In this document: in pieces, positions 54,508 through 64,000 of the stretch
How positions within the stretch are numbered: the stretch's first letter is position 1
Layout of the letters: every line of letters begins with the position of its first letter
Source: Candidatus Harrysmithiimonas galli
GTDB lineage: Bacteria > Bacillota > Bacilli > CAJFEE01
DNA: 64,000 bases
Direction: 5' to 3'
Assembly: GCA_904373265.1 (NCBI GenBank)
Contig: CAJFEE010000009.1
Location: 1 to 64,000, forward strand
Notes under the pieces: model-generated
What the model saw: only the letters and a program-made list of their open reading frames with translations
The model's database searches: none
Told to the model about the DNA's origin: nothing
Made by a program: the position numbers and the translations under genes

Positions 54508-55092
54508 TTATTCATTTGATCGATCTGTTTCAATCAATTTTATAAATTTTGCTGGTACACCACCGACAACCGTATTTGCATCCACATCCTTTGTTACAAC
54601 TGAACCGGCAGCAATAATAGCATTGTCACCAATCGTAACTCCACCAACAATAACAGAATTTGAACCAATCCATACATTCTCTCCAATTTGAATGGGTGCT
54701 GGGATGATATCTTTTCGTTTTTTCGGATCGAAATCATGGTTTAGCGTAGCCAGTACAACTTGATGTCCAATGAGTGTTCCATCTCCGATTTGAATGCCGC
54801 CTTGATCTTGGAAACAGCAACAAGCGTTAATAAATACATCCTTTCCAATATGGATATTTTTCCCAAAATCGGTATAAAAAGGAGGAAACAACCGAAATGT
54901 TTCATCAACTGTCTCTCCAATTAATTTGGAAAAAAGTATCCGGATTTTTTCCGGTGTATGATAGCCATTGTTTAATTCTGCCGTAATCCGCATCGCTTCA
55001 GTACTGATTTTCATCATTTCACGATACATTTCAGAGCCTACCAAAACAGCATTCCCTTGATTCATATGTGTTAACAGTGTAATTGGACGCAT
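54508..55092 (-). CDS. Maltose/galactoside-type O-acetyltransferase
   Basis: 194 residues: N-terminal Mac domain ([15 protein letters not shown]) and left-handed beta-helix of hexapeptide repeats ([46 protein letters not shown]), with the catalytic His region [10 protein letters not shown]. Acetylates a sugar hydroxyl from acetyl-CoA. AGGAGG before the ATG. First gene of the unit with the cyclophilin-like lipoprotein and C-S lyase. Confidence 0.92.
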   Translation of the reverse strand: MRPITLLTHMNQGNAVLVGSEMYREMMKISTEAMRITAELNNGYHTPEKIRILFSKLIGETVDETFRLFPPFYTDFGKNIHIGKDVFINACCCFQDQGGIQIGDGTLIGHQVVLATLNHDFDPKKRKDIIPAPIQIGENVWIGSNSVIVGGVTIGDNAIIAAGSVVTKDVDANTVVGGVPAKFIKLIETDRSNE

Positions 55093-55625
55093 AAACTTTC
55101 CTCCTCAATCTTTATTCTTAATCCTACACTTGGTATCAGAAGCATTATAAAAAATAATGTATATCACAAAGATTCTATTTTTTATCTTCTTTTTGGGGTA
55201 TCCACTACAGTTGAAAAGATACACCAACCTTTTGTCCATGTCGTGCCCAGTTCAGTTTCTATCCTTTTAAAAATCTTAAAATGAAAAGATATCTCTATCA
55301 TCAAACGGCTCATTCTCTATCATAAAGGCAAGCCAAACCATTACAATTCGCCCAGAGATTCACAAACAAAAGAGGCATATTTTCTGCTTTAAGAAAAATC
55401 AATTACAGCGCCTTCATCTTCCTCAATCAAAGGTTGGGGATTGGATGGACATGTACGAGAATAGCCAAGATTACCTGCGCCAAAAAAATGAGATTGCACA
55501 CCTTTTATTTCAATTCCCAACTAAGTAACCTGCTGATAACCACCGGACAAAAAGTCGACAAAGAAAAGCATGATTACCATTTCTTTGATCTTTTTATATA
55601 CTTTTTTTAAAAATATTCTTTCTTT
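55093..55625. other. Intergenic, no gene seen
   Basis: About 530 bp between the sugar acetyltransferase and the DUF3737 gene, AT-rich, no frame with support. Confidence 0.4.
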
Positions 55626-56501
55626 TTATTCCCTACATACCACTTCTTTTAAAGCGCTTTTACAAATTATTTTTACCTGATTGGCTTGCACTTTATCGTT
55701 TTCAATTTCTATTTTCGTAATATCATCGGCACAAATCACACCTTCGGTAGGATGAAAAATGCTATCAATTTTTCCGTTAATATCAACATTCACTGTAGAA
55801 TATTCAAAGGCATATGTCGTATTGAGTAGCTTGCAATTTTTCATAACAAGATGATCGATATAACACATCCCTTGTAAACTTTCAATCACACAATTGATGA
55901 AAGTCAAATTTTTGGCATTCCAACCCAGATACTCACCAAAAATAAAGGAATCATATACTGTTACATTTTCACTGTTCCAAAAAGCATCCTTAGACAACAA
56001 ATGTGCACGATGAATTTCAACATTTTTTACTCCATCAAAAGAGTAATTTCCAACGAGCTGGAAATCATGAATCACCATATTTTGACTGTTCATTGCAAAA
56101 TAATCACCTGTTGCAGTAACCTGATCCAACTTCACTCTATCACAATTCCAAAGTGTTTCTTTTGCATTCGGAAAGTTAACCTGCTTTAATATAACATCAT
56201 GACAGCGACGGAAACTTTTCGGTGCTTCAATTATACTTTGCTCTACTGAAATATGATTGGTATACCAGACGCCAGCACGCGCCATTTCAAACAATGTGCA
56301 ATTCTTCATAATAATATTGTTTGCATACCAAAGAGGATACTTCCATTTAAACAGACTGCTGGACAATTCAATATTACGGCTTTCTTTTAAAGGAGACTCT
56401 CCATCAGCAAAAATTGTATTGGAAATCCGCAAATTCTGAGCCTGGAACAATGCCCGCTCACCTGTGAAAAATTCTTGTGTATATTCTGTTTGATGTTGCA
56501 T
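55626..56501 (-). CDS. DUF3737-family predicted beta-helix protein
   Basis: 291 residues from ATG 56501 (GGAGGG upstream). It shows the DUF3737 repeat style: FFTGERALFQAQNLRISNTIFADGESPLKESRNIEL, SLFKWKYPLWYANNIIMKNC, ARAGVWYTNHISV, NCDRVKLDQVTATGDYFAMNS. Repeating short beta-turn units suggest a right-handed parallel beta-helix. No signal peptide. Function unknown; members often sit next to LysR regulators, and here a LysR gene is divergently located 690 bp away. Confidence 0.88.
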   Translation of the reverse strand: MQHQTEYTQEFFTGERALFQAQNLRISNTIFADGESPLKESRNIELSSSLFKWKYPLWYANNIIMKNCTLFEMARAGVWYTNHISVEQSIIEAPKSFRRCHDVILKQVNFPNAKETLWNCDRVKLDQVTATGDYFAMNSQNMVIHDFQLVGNYSFDGVKNVEIHRAHLLSKDAFWNSENVTVYDSFIFGEYLGWNAKNLTFINCVIESLQGMCYIDHLVMKNCKLLNTTYAFEYSTVNVDINGKIDSIFHPTEGVICADDITKIEIENDKVQANQVKIICKSALKEVVCRE

Positions 56502-57189
56502 ATTTTCTACCCTCCACTTCTGTTCATCGTAAATTTTTCTATCCTTTCGTTTAGCGTACCAAAGCATAGCCTCTCATATATCACAATACAGTTTTTACAT
56601 TTTTCTTGTATGAAACTACAAACACTGGTTTTGAATCATCTACAATATTGCCTGGAGAAAACATATATCAATGAAGCTGCTCATGTTGTTAACATATCTA
56701 TCCTTGCCAAAGAAAAATATATGCCCTATCTACCAATTTACCTTTTATGCTCCAAATCATATGGGGATACCGATTATCTGTTAAAATTCAATCAAAACCT
56801 TAAAATTAAAAATCTAACAGCGGTATGTCTAATCAAACCATAAAAAACAACCGATAAACAAAATAATTTAGGAAATGAATTGGTTTTTGGTATTTATACA
56901 AAAGTATAGAAGACCACCTTCTATGCCAAAAAAACAGTTATACAGCACAATTTCATTTTTTGTTTGAACACAGCAGCAAATTTTAGGCACTATATTTCGT
57001 ATTGGATAATTTTTGATACAATTTCTTTAAACAGATGGATTGTTATTTTCATTCATTTACTGGAATTTATTGATCCAGTCTTTCTATACTTATTTTATCC
57101 ACGAATACTATCAAATAACAAATACTTATATCAAATATACTTCCATGCTTTAAAAGCATATATTTATCTATTTTTTGGAGGAAACTTTT
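56502..57189. other. Intergenic between DUF3737 and lysR; short unsupported frame
   Basis: A frame at 56610-56843 starting MKLQTLVLNHLQYCLEKTYINEAAHVVN has no ribosome binding site and then becomes non-conserved; it may be a relic of a transcription regulator or transposase and I do not count it as a gene. Must contain LysR-type binding sites; T-N11-A was not searched systematically. Confidence 0.3.
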
Positions 57190-58122
57190 ATGGAACTTCG
57201 GGTATTACAATATTTTCTGGCAGTAGCGCGCGAGCAAAGCATTTCTGGCGCAGCAGAAAGTTTGCATCTTTCACAACCAACGCTTTCCAGACAACTTAAA
57301 GATATGGAAAATGATTTGGGAAAACAATTGTTCATTCGTGGCAATCGAAAGGTTACATTAACTGAGGAAGGCATGCTTTTACGCAAACGTGCAGAAGAAA
57401 TTATTACGCTTGTCCAAAAGACCAGAGATGAAATTTTATTTTCTGACGAAACGATTGCTGGAAAGATATATATTGGTGCAGGTGAAACAGATGCCGTACG
57501 TATTCTTGCAAAAACAGCTCGGCAAATTCAAGCCGAACATCCACTTGTGCATTACCATATTTCAAGTGGTGATGCTGTAAATGTTATTGAGCAGTTAGAT
57601 AAAGGGTTAATTGATTTTGGACTCTTATTAGACCCAGTCGATATTTCAAAATATAATTCGATGAAAATTCCTTATCAGGATGTATGGGGTGTTTTGATGC
57701 GCAAAGATGCACCACTTGCAAAGAAAGAATTTATTGTACCGGGCGATTTGTGGGAAGTACCGTTAATTGTTTCACGGCAAGCCGTTGATGGCAGTGCACT
57801 TTCACAATGGCTTCAACATAACACACAACAACTTCATATCGTGGCAACCTACAGTCTTATATATAACGCCTCCCTAATGGTTGATGAAGGAATGGGATAT
57901 GCGCTTTGTCTGGACAAAATTATCAATGTAACTGGCAATAGTAACCTTTGTTTTAAACCTCTTCATCCTAAACTGGAAATTGGTATGAGCCTTGTGTGGA
58001 AAAAATACCAAGTGTTTACAAAAGCAGCAGAAAAATTTTTAACGAAGCTACAAGAAATGATTGATATCCATGCCATGGAACTCCTACATACAAAAACGGA
58101 AAATCAAGATACACTTAAATGA
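57190..58122 (+). CDS. LysR-family transcriptional regulator
   Basis: 310 residues. N-terminal HTH MELRVLQYFLAVAREQSISGAAESLHLSQPTLSRQLKDMENDLG, then the effector-binding domain (IYIGAGETDAVRILAKTARQ, LIDFGLLLDPVDISKY). Start ATG 57190 behind TTGGAGG; the longer frame includes the ribosome binding site. Probably regulates the divergent DUF3737 gene or itself; effector unknown. Confidence 0.93.
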   Translation: MELRVLQYFLAVAREQSISGAAESLHLSQPTLSRQLKDMENDLGKQLFIRGNRKVTLTEEGMLLRKRAEEIITLVQKTRDEILFSDETIAGKIYIGAGETDAVRILAKTARQIQAEHPLVHYHISSGDAVNVIEQLDKGLIDFGLLLDPVDISKYNSMKIPYQDVWGVLMRKDAPLAKKEFIVPGDLWEVPLIVSRQAVDGSALSQWLQHNTQQLHIVATYSLIYNASLMVDEGMGYALCLDKIINVTGNSNLCFKPLHPKLEIGMSLVWKKYQVFTKAAEKFLTKLQEMIDIHAMELLHTKTENQDTLK

Positions 58123-58598
58123 AAGAACCGAAAGAATTTTTAACCGGACGAGGATATTCCATTTGATTTTTTATAATTGGTATGTAATCCTGAATTTTTT
58201 ATGGAAAAGAGTTTTGAAACAGAAAATGATAAAATAAAAAAAAACATAGAGCAAAACATTTCGGATGACACCAAAAAGGGGGTATTTTTTATTGCAACGA
58301 TTTATTCACTGAATTTTTACCTCTTCCAACTTTTGAAAACAAGCCATTTTATAGTCTTGTCAACGGCTTCACTTTGTCCATAAGTAAAAGCTGCAACAAT
58401 GCTTCCCCAACCGAGGTATTCCCTTTCGAACGATCATGCGGCTTTTAAGGTGCGGTTCATTGATGAACTGCTCTCAAAATGTAGATCTTTTTGACCGTCT
58501 GTGCCGTATATCCAAAAGGTAGGAAATCCATCCGGAACACGCTATACTTCCAATTTTTATATAATATATATAAATTGGAGTTATAGGGGCGATAAGTG
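58123..58598. other. Intergenic/decayed, no intact gene
   Basis: About 475 bp, minus-strand debris (YLGWGSIVAAFTYGQSEAVDKTIKW) interrupted by stops; looks like an old transposase or similar gene but not identifiable. Confidence 0.35.
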
Positions 58599-58917
58599 AT
58601 GACAGCGGAAAAAATTTTCTGTGATTTGAATGATCAATATGGTGATGATCTGAACTGGCATATGTTGCCGCTTGCAAATAAAACATTTGTCGCAGAGTCG
58701 AAGAAAGAAATAAGTAAAGACCATATCCTAATATAAAAACAAATATAGGTAGCAACTAAATGTGATTCAAATGATGATGTGCGATATGTGACTGATGGTG
58801 AAACTGGCACAGTTATCGATTATATTTTTCATTTAACTCATTCCGCTAAAAATGATATGTTTCAAATGGCATTCAACAACATGGAACAAACAAAATTTTT
58901 GTATCCGATTGAGTGAA
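58599..58917 (+). pseudogene. Decayed small gene, unknown
   Basis: Frame 58599-58736 reads MTAEKIFCDLNDQYGDDLNWHMLPLANKTF then stops; a further stretch to 58917 (DDVRYVTDGETGTVIDYIFHLTHSAKNDMF) appears to be the continuation in another frame. The style resembles immunity/DUF-type small proteins, but I cannot name it. Confidence 0.3.
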
Positions 58918-59238
58918 CCGCTTCGCCACTTGAAGTTGAATCCATTTTATCGCAGGAAAAAATTTTCATACAAGGTAGTTAAAGAGTAGTTAAAACGTAA
59001 AAACAATGGAATTTATTGAATATACACTGATTCCTTATCATTTGCAAAAGGTATGGGTTTAGTGATGAAATACATTATTTAATAAAATTTTGCATGACCA
59101 AAAACTTACACACTATATTTTTTCAACTGTTATAAATAATACTTATTTTCTAATTCATAAATTTTTCTTTCCAATACTCCAACTGTGCAGACAACGAAGT
59201 AGTACTAAAAAATTCTCTATTGTACTGTTCGATTACAA

Positions 59239-59660
59239 TTACATTTTTAAACCCAGTTTCAATATTAAACACTTCAATAGACTTCTTAACATTATATTTT
59301 TTAAAACAAACTTCATCTTCTTACGAATATCAGAATACCTCTTAACCATTCGCTTTGGATAGGTAATACCACAACTTTTCGAATAAATATTCATATCAAC
59401 AGGATACATATGTAATCTTTCACCTTTGACAACACGTTTTGTCTTATCAGACTTTATAAATTCTACACTTGTAGCACCTGGTTGATTTAATATTTCTTTT
59501 ACATCATTCTCAGATTCATAATCATCAATTTCTAAATCACACAAATACGCCGCTAAATCATCACTTTTTTTATAAGTTTTAGTTATCGAAACAATGACAG
59601 TTCTTCATTATCAAAGAAATAACAAAGCCACCTGAGTCAGTCAAAATGAACGGCATATTT
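59239..59660 (-). pseudogene. Decayed gene, unknown
   Basis: Minus-strand fragment DLEIDDYESENDVKEILNQPG, ATSVEFIKSDKTKRVVKGER, continuing upstream in shifted frames (SITKTYKKSDDLAAYLC, MPFILTDSGGFV). No start codon in frame. Probably one gene broken by indels. It is lysine-rich with a basic C-terminus; family not identified. Confidence 0.3.
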
Positions 59661-60248
59661 CATGCATCACCGTTGACAGACTCCTCTGTCTTTACCGATA
59701 AGAAAAATAAGGCATAAAATTCCTAAAACTGTTTTCCTAGCCATTTCAATTTTATTGCTTTTTTAGCGATAAATTATAGTGCGAAATATACTCCATTTTT
59801 TAGCAACACCTTTTGATTGATATTCCATTTTCAACTAAAAATCTCAAGCATTTTGATATCTTTTCATCCAATTTTTTAGATCAATCACCAAGCCTTCCCT
59901 TATACTGGCCATAACTTGGTTCGCAGCTCTTTCTTCTATTTCATTACGTTTAAACTCAGGAAAAATTGCACATGAATTGTGCTCCTACATTACTTTGAGC
60001 CACTATTCGATTTTCCTGCAAATTATAAAACCCAAAATCCCTTGCTGATTTAAACCACAGTGTTTGCTACTCATTTACAGGAAGTAATCAAGGCAATAGA
60101 GCGAATGCCATCTGTATAGCCAAAGCTTGTGAACTATCCGAACGATTGATGAAATCCAGTCGTTTAACTTTATAACCTATGTGATAAAATAACAATGACA
60201 GGTTCTAACATCAAAATTTCAATAAAAAATGGGAGTGTTAACCAAATC
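59661..60248. other. Decayed region, no intact gene
   Basis: About 590 bp. The minus strand gives disjointed peptides (KSARDFGFYNLQENRIVAQ, LDEKISKCLRFLVENG) separated by stops, indicating old coding DNA. Nothing assignable. Confidence 0.35.
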
Positions 60249-60890
60249 ATGAAATCACATATTTTCACAACCAATTTCTCCAGTATCTATCCTCTTTATG
60301 TTCAAAAAGCCGAAAAGAAAAATCGCACCAAAAAAGAAGTAGATGAAATAATTTGCTGGCTTACTGGCTATGATTTAAACACTCTGGAAAAACAGCTAAA
60401 TAACCATGTGGATTTTGCAACATTCTTTAATCAGGCACCTCAAATAAATCCCAATAGCTCTGAAATCAAGGGAAAGGTATGTGGTGTACAAGTAGAGGAG
60501 ATTGAAGATCCTCTTATGCAAAAAATTCGCTATTTAGACAAATTGATTGACGAATTAGCAAAGGGGAAACCTATGGAAAAAATTCTGCGCACAAAGAAAA
60601 CCAGCAACAAAAAAGTATATGAATATGATGCAATTATCCAATGTGCCCCTAAAAATGGTGGGGCATATTTAATTTTTCCATGGAATGTGAAAACAGAGTT
60701 TGGAAAGGGACGTGTAAAAGTTCATGCTTCTTTTGATGGCGAACCGTACGATGGAAGTATTGTGAACATGGGATTAAAGCATGAAGATGGCTCAATCTGC
60801 TACATTATTGGTATTACAAAGACTATCCGTCATAAAATAAAGAAAAATATCCATGATTCTGTTCATGTTATAATTCAAGAAAGAACGTAA
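60249..60890 (+). CDS. DUF2200-DUF1905 fusion protein
   Basis: 213 residues if started at [24 protein letters not shown] (ATG 60249); an upstream ATG at 60195 is possible but has no ribosome binding site either. Residues about 1-115 match DUF2200 ([66 protein letters not shown]), residues about 125-213 match DUF1905 ([56 protein letters not shown]). Both domains are of unknown function and usually separate proteins. A terminator follows. Island of intact sequence inside decayed DNA. Confidence 0.8.
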   Translation: MKSHIFTTNFSSIYPLYVQKAEKKNRTKKEVDEIICWLTGYDLNTLEKQLNNHVDFATFFNQAPQINPNSSEIKGKVCGVQVEEIEDPLMQKIRYLDKLIDELAKGKPMEKILRTKKTSNKKVYEYDAIIQCAPKNGGAYLIFPWNVKTEFGKGRVKVHASFDGEPYDGSIVNMGLKHEDGSICYIIGITKTIRHKIKKNIHDSVHVIIQERT

Positions 60891-60960
60891 TCTACTACTT
60901 CTCCTGCTAAGCGATCCTACTATAAAGGAGCACACTCATAAGGAAGTAATTTCATTATTG

Positions 60961-60991
60961 CAGAGCGGAAAAACTATGCTGCTCTGTTTTT
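60961..60991 (+). terminator. Terminator of the fusion gene
   Basis: CAGAGC (60961-60966) pairs with GCTCTG (60981-60986), followed by TTTTTT. Confidence 0.8.
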
Positions 60992-61793
60992 TCTCTACCT
61001 CTGTATCATTTTCCCCTTTGTCTTTCAATACCTTTGCTATTTTGTCAGTGACAATTCCCATAAGCTCCTTAGAAAGCTTTGGATAGGGCAAGCTGTTTTA
61101 TTTAAGTACCAAACAATCTGATTTAAGTTGCTACCAACTTTGTTGTATACACCATTAAAAGAAGAAATAAAGGTCGGTATTTCTTCTCTGTAAATGGTCA
61201 TTCAAATTATATAAAGAAGAGAAATTCAACTGCAAAAATCGCTTGCCAGACATACGTAAGCTGGCTTATCTACAAGGTCACACAGCGTTCTTTAAAGTTG
61301 GAGCTAAGCTTTAGCTTGGATTTTGACAGCATATTTCTACTTTGGAATGTTGTATATTTATCTAGTATGGTGGCTCAACTCCTTTCAACGTTTTCAACCA
61401 TCAGAGCATATTAAAGTTAAGAAAAAACACACTCTAACAAATATTAAATTCTAAAATCAATTGTTGTATTTCTTTTTCAAATAACTATTTTACTATAAAT
61501 CAACTTTTACTGTATTATTTTATGCAGCCATAAATTCACTAGGAATTACAAACGCTGTAATCAAACCAATCACTAAAATTATACTGATTGAAAATTAAAA
61601 AATTCATAATATGTATTATGTATAATTCTTGATAATAGTAAAGTTTCCCTTTTATCATCAATAAATATTTCTAAATAATAATCATAAATAAACTTTTATT
61701 TTTAATCATATATCATTCCCAGTAACAAATTTTATTTTCATTTGGTTATCCACTTTTTTATTTCTTGATTACAGAAGTACCTCAACGAGAAAT
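60992..61793. other. Intergenic/decayed, no intact gene
   Basis: About 800 bp. Minus-strand PYPKLSKELMGIVTDKIAKVLKDKGENDTEVEK (about 61010-61110) is a short coding relic; the rest is AT-rich with no support. Confidence 0.35.
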
Positions 61794-62972
61794 TTACAAA
61801 ATATAGAGTAAGCTGAATATGGTTGCTCCAAAAATATACATTGCTATTTTTACTACCTTAGAGTTTGTAAAATTAAAAATAATATTTCGTAGTGGAATTA
61901 AAGGAACTATAATTAGTAAGGTCAACGGATTAATATTCCCAAAAATCAAAAACCCAGTAATTAGTGGAAATAACATAATGAGTATCTGTGTTGGCCATTT
62001 TTGTTTAATAATTATAACTAGATGAATAGGTAGATAAAATCCTGTTGTAATGATCCTAAATTCTGTTTTATTTAATTTTGAGAGAAAGGTCTCAATTAAA
62101 ATCAAATCGGCAATAAATAAAGCAAAGTGTACCATTTGGGAATCAATGTAATGATAAGATATAAACCCTATAATAAAAGTAAAAATACATATATTCATTA
62201 AATTTTTATAGTTAAATAAAATTCTTGTTATTTCTTTTGCTGTGAAGAACATATAATCATAAAGATTTTCCATAATTCTATGCTTAGAAACCTTATTACT
62301 TTTCATCAATTCATTTTGAGCTGAGGAGACTTGCGAAAAGTCTTGATTGATTAATCCTTGAAACATCGTCCCTATAGTTCGATAATATGAGTATAAATAA
62401 TCATATTTAAATGATTTGGTGAGAAGCAAATGAACCACCATAGCTAGAAACAAAAAAATGGATGGCCAGCTATTTGAATTTTGTACTGAGAACAAAATTA
62501 CCAATATACAAATGGACAAAATAGAATACAGTTTTATTGTAGCGATCTGATATTTAATAAATCCAATATAGTTAGCTAAGCTATTGGCAATAAGTGATAC
62601 GAATAAAATATGTGTGAAATTTGCCTTTAAGATTAGTAAGATTGATATAATAAAAAGAGAAGAAATAATTGTTTTAATAAAAATATGAAATTTTAGAATA
62701 TTTAAAGAAAAAATCTTCATTTCAAAAATTTGGAACGGGATATTTAAAATAGGATTATTTTGAAATACTTTTGCTAAACTGTAAGCAAACAAAACAATTG
62801 GAAACCACTTCATCACAAGATTCTCATGCGTTTGAAATAGTTCCACAGACAGCGGGAAAAAAAATACGAGCAACAATAAAAAAACAAACGCATTAAGTTT
62901 GTTCTTTTTTATAAGCCGAATGTACTGTCTTACTTTATTAAGACTTATATAATAAATTGAATCAATTATCAT
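61794..62972 (-). CDS. ABC transporter permease, multi-spanning
   Basis: 392 residues with about ten hydrophobic segments and few charged residues (IRLIKKNKLNAFVFLLLLVFFFP, ILLILKANFTHILFVSLIANSLANYIGF). No conserved motif other than membrane character. It overlaps the ATPase gene by 11 bp and is transcribed after it, so it is the membrane half of the pair. Resembles EcsB/bacteriocin-export-type permeases in layout, but the substrate is unknown. Confidence 0.8.
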   Translation of the reverse strand: MIIDSIYYISLNKVRQYIRLIKKNKLNAFVFLLLLVFFFPLSVELFQTHENLVMKWFPIVLFAYSLAKVFQNNPILNIPFQIFEMKIFSLNILKFHIFIKTIISSLFIISILLILKANFTHILFVSLIANSLANYIGFIKYQIATIKLYSILSICILVILFSVQNSNSWPSIFLFLAMVVHLLLTKSFKYDYLYSYYRTIGTMFQGLINQDFSQVSSAQNELMKSNKVSKHRIMENLYDYMFFTAKEITRILFNYKNLMNICIFTFIIGFISYHYIDSQMVHFALFIADLILIETFLSKLNKTEFRIITTGFYLPIHLVIIIKQKWPTQILIMLFPLITGFLIFGNINPLTLLIIVPLIPLRNIIFNFTNSKVVKIAMYIFGATIFSLLYIL

Positions 62973-63660
62973 AGCTATCGCCTATCAATTTAGTAATTTG
63001 TTTTCGATCTAAAGTTCCTGATTCAAATTCCAATAATTGACCATCTTTCAAAATCAAGTATCTATCACAAATCGTTTCCAAACTGGCTAAATCATGGCTC
63101 GAAATGATTTGAATCCTAGTTGTTGATTTATAACTCAGGAACATCTGCTCAACAATATTAACTTGTACAGGATCTAGAGTGATGAATGGTTCATCGAAGA
63201 AATAGACATCCGATTTTCGTAGCATTCCAATAGCAATATTAATGCGTTGTAAAGTTCCTCTTGAAACACTTCGCGGATAATAATCCATATATTCTTCCAG
63301 TTTTAATTGTTTTGCTAGATATTTTATTTTTTTGATTGCATCCTTTTTCGATAGTTTATTTAGTTTACAAATAAAAAGCATTTGTTCACGAGCAGTTAGA
63401 TCTTGGTATAAAACAGGCGTATCCCCAATAAAAACAAAAGGAATATCAAGAGTATCCATAGTATTAATATTATTGCCATTAAATAAAATATTCCCTTCAT
63501 GGTTACGAATGATTCTCATCAAAATTTTTAGTAACGTTGTCTTACCTGCTCCGTTGCGTCCAATTAATCCATAAATGTTCCCCGCCTTGAATTCGAAGGT
63601 AATTCCATTCAATACTTTCTTATCGCCATATGACTTTGAAATTGAATCTAATTGAATCAT
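62962..63660 (-). CDS. ABC transporter ATP-binding protein with degenerate signature
   Basis: 232 residues: Walker A IGRNGAGKTTLL, Walker B DVYFFDEPFITLDP, H-loop ISSHDLASL. The signature motif reads SVSRGTLQRINI instead of LSGGQ-type, with the second Gly kept but the SGG core lost. Q-loop region is FIGDTP. Would energise the permease encoded immediately after it. Homologues with ill-defined roles include EcsA-type ATPases. AGGGAAG precedes the ATG. Confidence 0.85.
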   Translation of the reverse strand: MIQLDSISKSYGDKKVLNGITFEFKAGNIYGLIGRNGAGKTTLLKILMRIIRNHEGNILFNGNNINTMDTLDIPFVFIGDTPVLYQDLTAREQMLFICKLNKLSKKDAIKKIKYLAKQLKLEEYMDYYPRSVSRGTLQRINIAIGMLRKSDVYFFDEPFITLDPVQVNIVEQMFLSYKSTTRIQIISSHDLASLETICDRYLILKDGQLLEFESGTLDRKQITKLIGDSYDN

Positions 63661-63684
63661 TTTTTCACTTCCCTCTAAATCATA

Positions 63685-64000
63685 TTAGAATTCCAACAAA
63701 AGTCCTTGATGACCATCCAATATTTTGTAATTTTTCATAAGATCATTAAATTGAAATGAAAACAATGTTTTTAGACGAATTCTACTATCTTGATAAGAAA
63801 CAACTTTCCCCACTATATTGATAATTCCATTATGAAAATTCAAAATAGTCGAGTGATTTATTATCTCTTTAAGTACTAAAACCTTGTCGTACTCATTTTT
63901 CTTAATTATTCTATTAGTAGAATTTTTTTGATTTTAGTTATAATTTTCATAGAATGATAATTTTCCATAAGTTGTATTGAAAACAATTCCACTTCCTTTT
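63685..64000 (-). pseudogene. Partial gene at window edge, with in-frame stop
   Basis: Minus-strand frame enters from beyond the window (GSGIVFNTTYGKLSFYENYN), meets an in-frame TAA (63934-63936), then continues to 63685 (IIKKNEYDKVLVLKEIINHSTILNFHNG, RLKTLFSFQFNDLMKNYKILD). Same frame on both sides of the stop, so either a nonsense mutation or the start of a second short gene without a clear ATG. Directly upstream of the ABC pair and possibly its operon partner. Family unknown. Confidence 0.3.

Noticed and set aside
56610..56843. Plus-strand 77-residue frame before lysR
   Set aside because: N-terminus looks protein-like but there is no ribosome site and the C-terminal half is uninformative.

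Overview
The window is AT-rich, with compact, mostly minus-strand operons, strong GGAGG-type ribosome binding sites, TTG/GTG starts, lipoprotein signals and no outer-membrane genes. It looks like a chromosomal segment of a low-GC Gram-positive bacterium (Bacillota). Family-level evidence includes an alr-mazE-mazF order, a PdxR/PdxST locus, a dedicated glutaminyl-tRNA synthetase and orphan polymorphic-toxin cassettes. I cannot resolve genus; the dedicated GlnRS argues against typical Bacillus/Staphylococcus relatives.

Layout. 1-4.6 kb is an array of orphan polymorphic-toxin C-terminal cassettes separated by three copies of a long direct repeat: a frameshifted HNH/EndoVII-like toxin with a frameshifted SMI1/KNR4-type immunity gene, a toxin fragment of unnamed family with a broken immunity gene, and an intact-looking GH-E-type nuclease tip with two TPR-type immunity genes. 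5-11 kb holds an unknown gene, an ElaA-type acetyltransferase with plsC, and a heterodimeric ABC exporter. 11.5-18.5 kb holds glnS, the vitamin B6 locus (pdxR divergent from pdxST, with two matching palindromes) and a zinc alcohol dehydrogenase behind a consensus promoter and palindrome. 19-30.7 kb holds small envelope proteins, uppP, a ybaK/arsC-like/yaaA operon, a PEBP protein, a CPBP protease, an orphan LytTR regulator and proB-proA with a second ElaA-like gene. 30.8-33.7 kb has a membrane protein with a degenerate GGDEF-like domain next to a processive family 2 glycosyltransferase, divergent from a tiny YjfB-like gene, followed by stacked hairpins and a mini winged-helix gene. 34-42 kb is metabolic and transport genes, including an alkaline-phosphatase-superfamily protein whose metal ligands appear to be lost. 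43.2-43.9 kb is a six-tRNA operon (Asn-Ser-Glu-Asp-Gln-Leu). 44-49.2 kb carries sprT-like, tex and alr-mazE-mazF. 49.3-58.1 kb carries ybjQ, an iron alcohol dehydrogenase, a sugar acetyltransferase/tandem cyclophilin-like lipoprotein/C-S lyase operon, a DUF3737 gene and a LysR regulator. 58.1-61.8 kb is largely decayed DNA around a DUF2200-DUF1905 fusion gene. 61.8-64 kb is a two-gene ABC transporter with a degenerate signature motif.

Most supportable features are ordinary core metabolism. The most notable non-routine signals are the toxin-cassette array with its homologous repeats and A-tract frameshifts, the apparent metal-site-dead phosphodiesterase-like protein, the degenerate GGDEF/glycosyltransferase/YjfB locus, a two-copy inverted-repeat element at 17.0 and 49.9 kb, and the paired PdxR-type palindromes. 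No prophage, CRISPR array or complete insertion sequence was seen.
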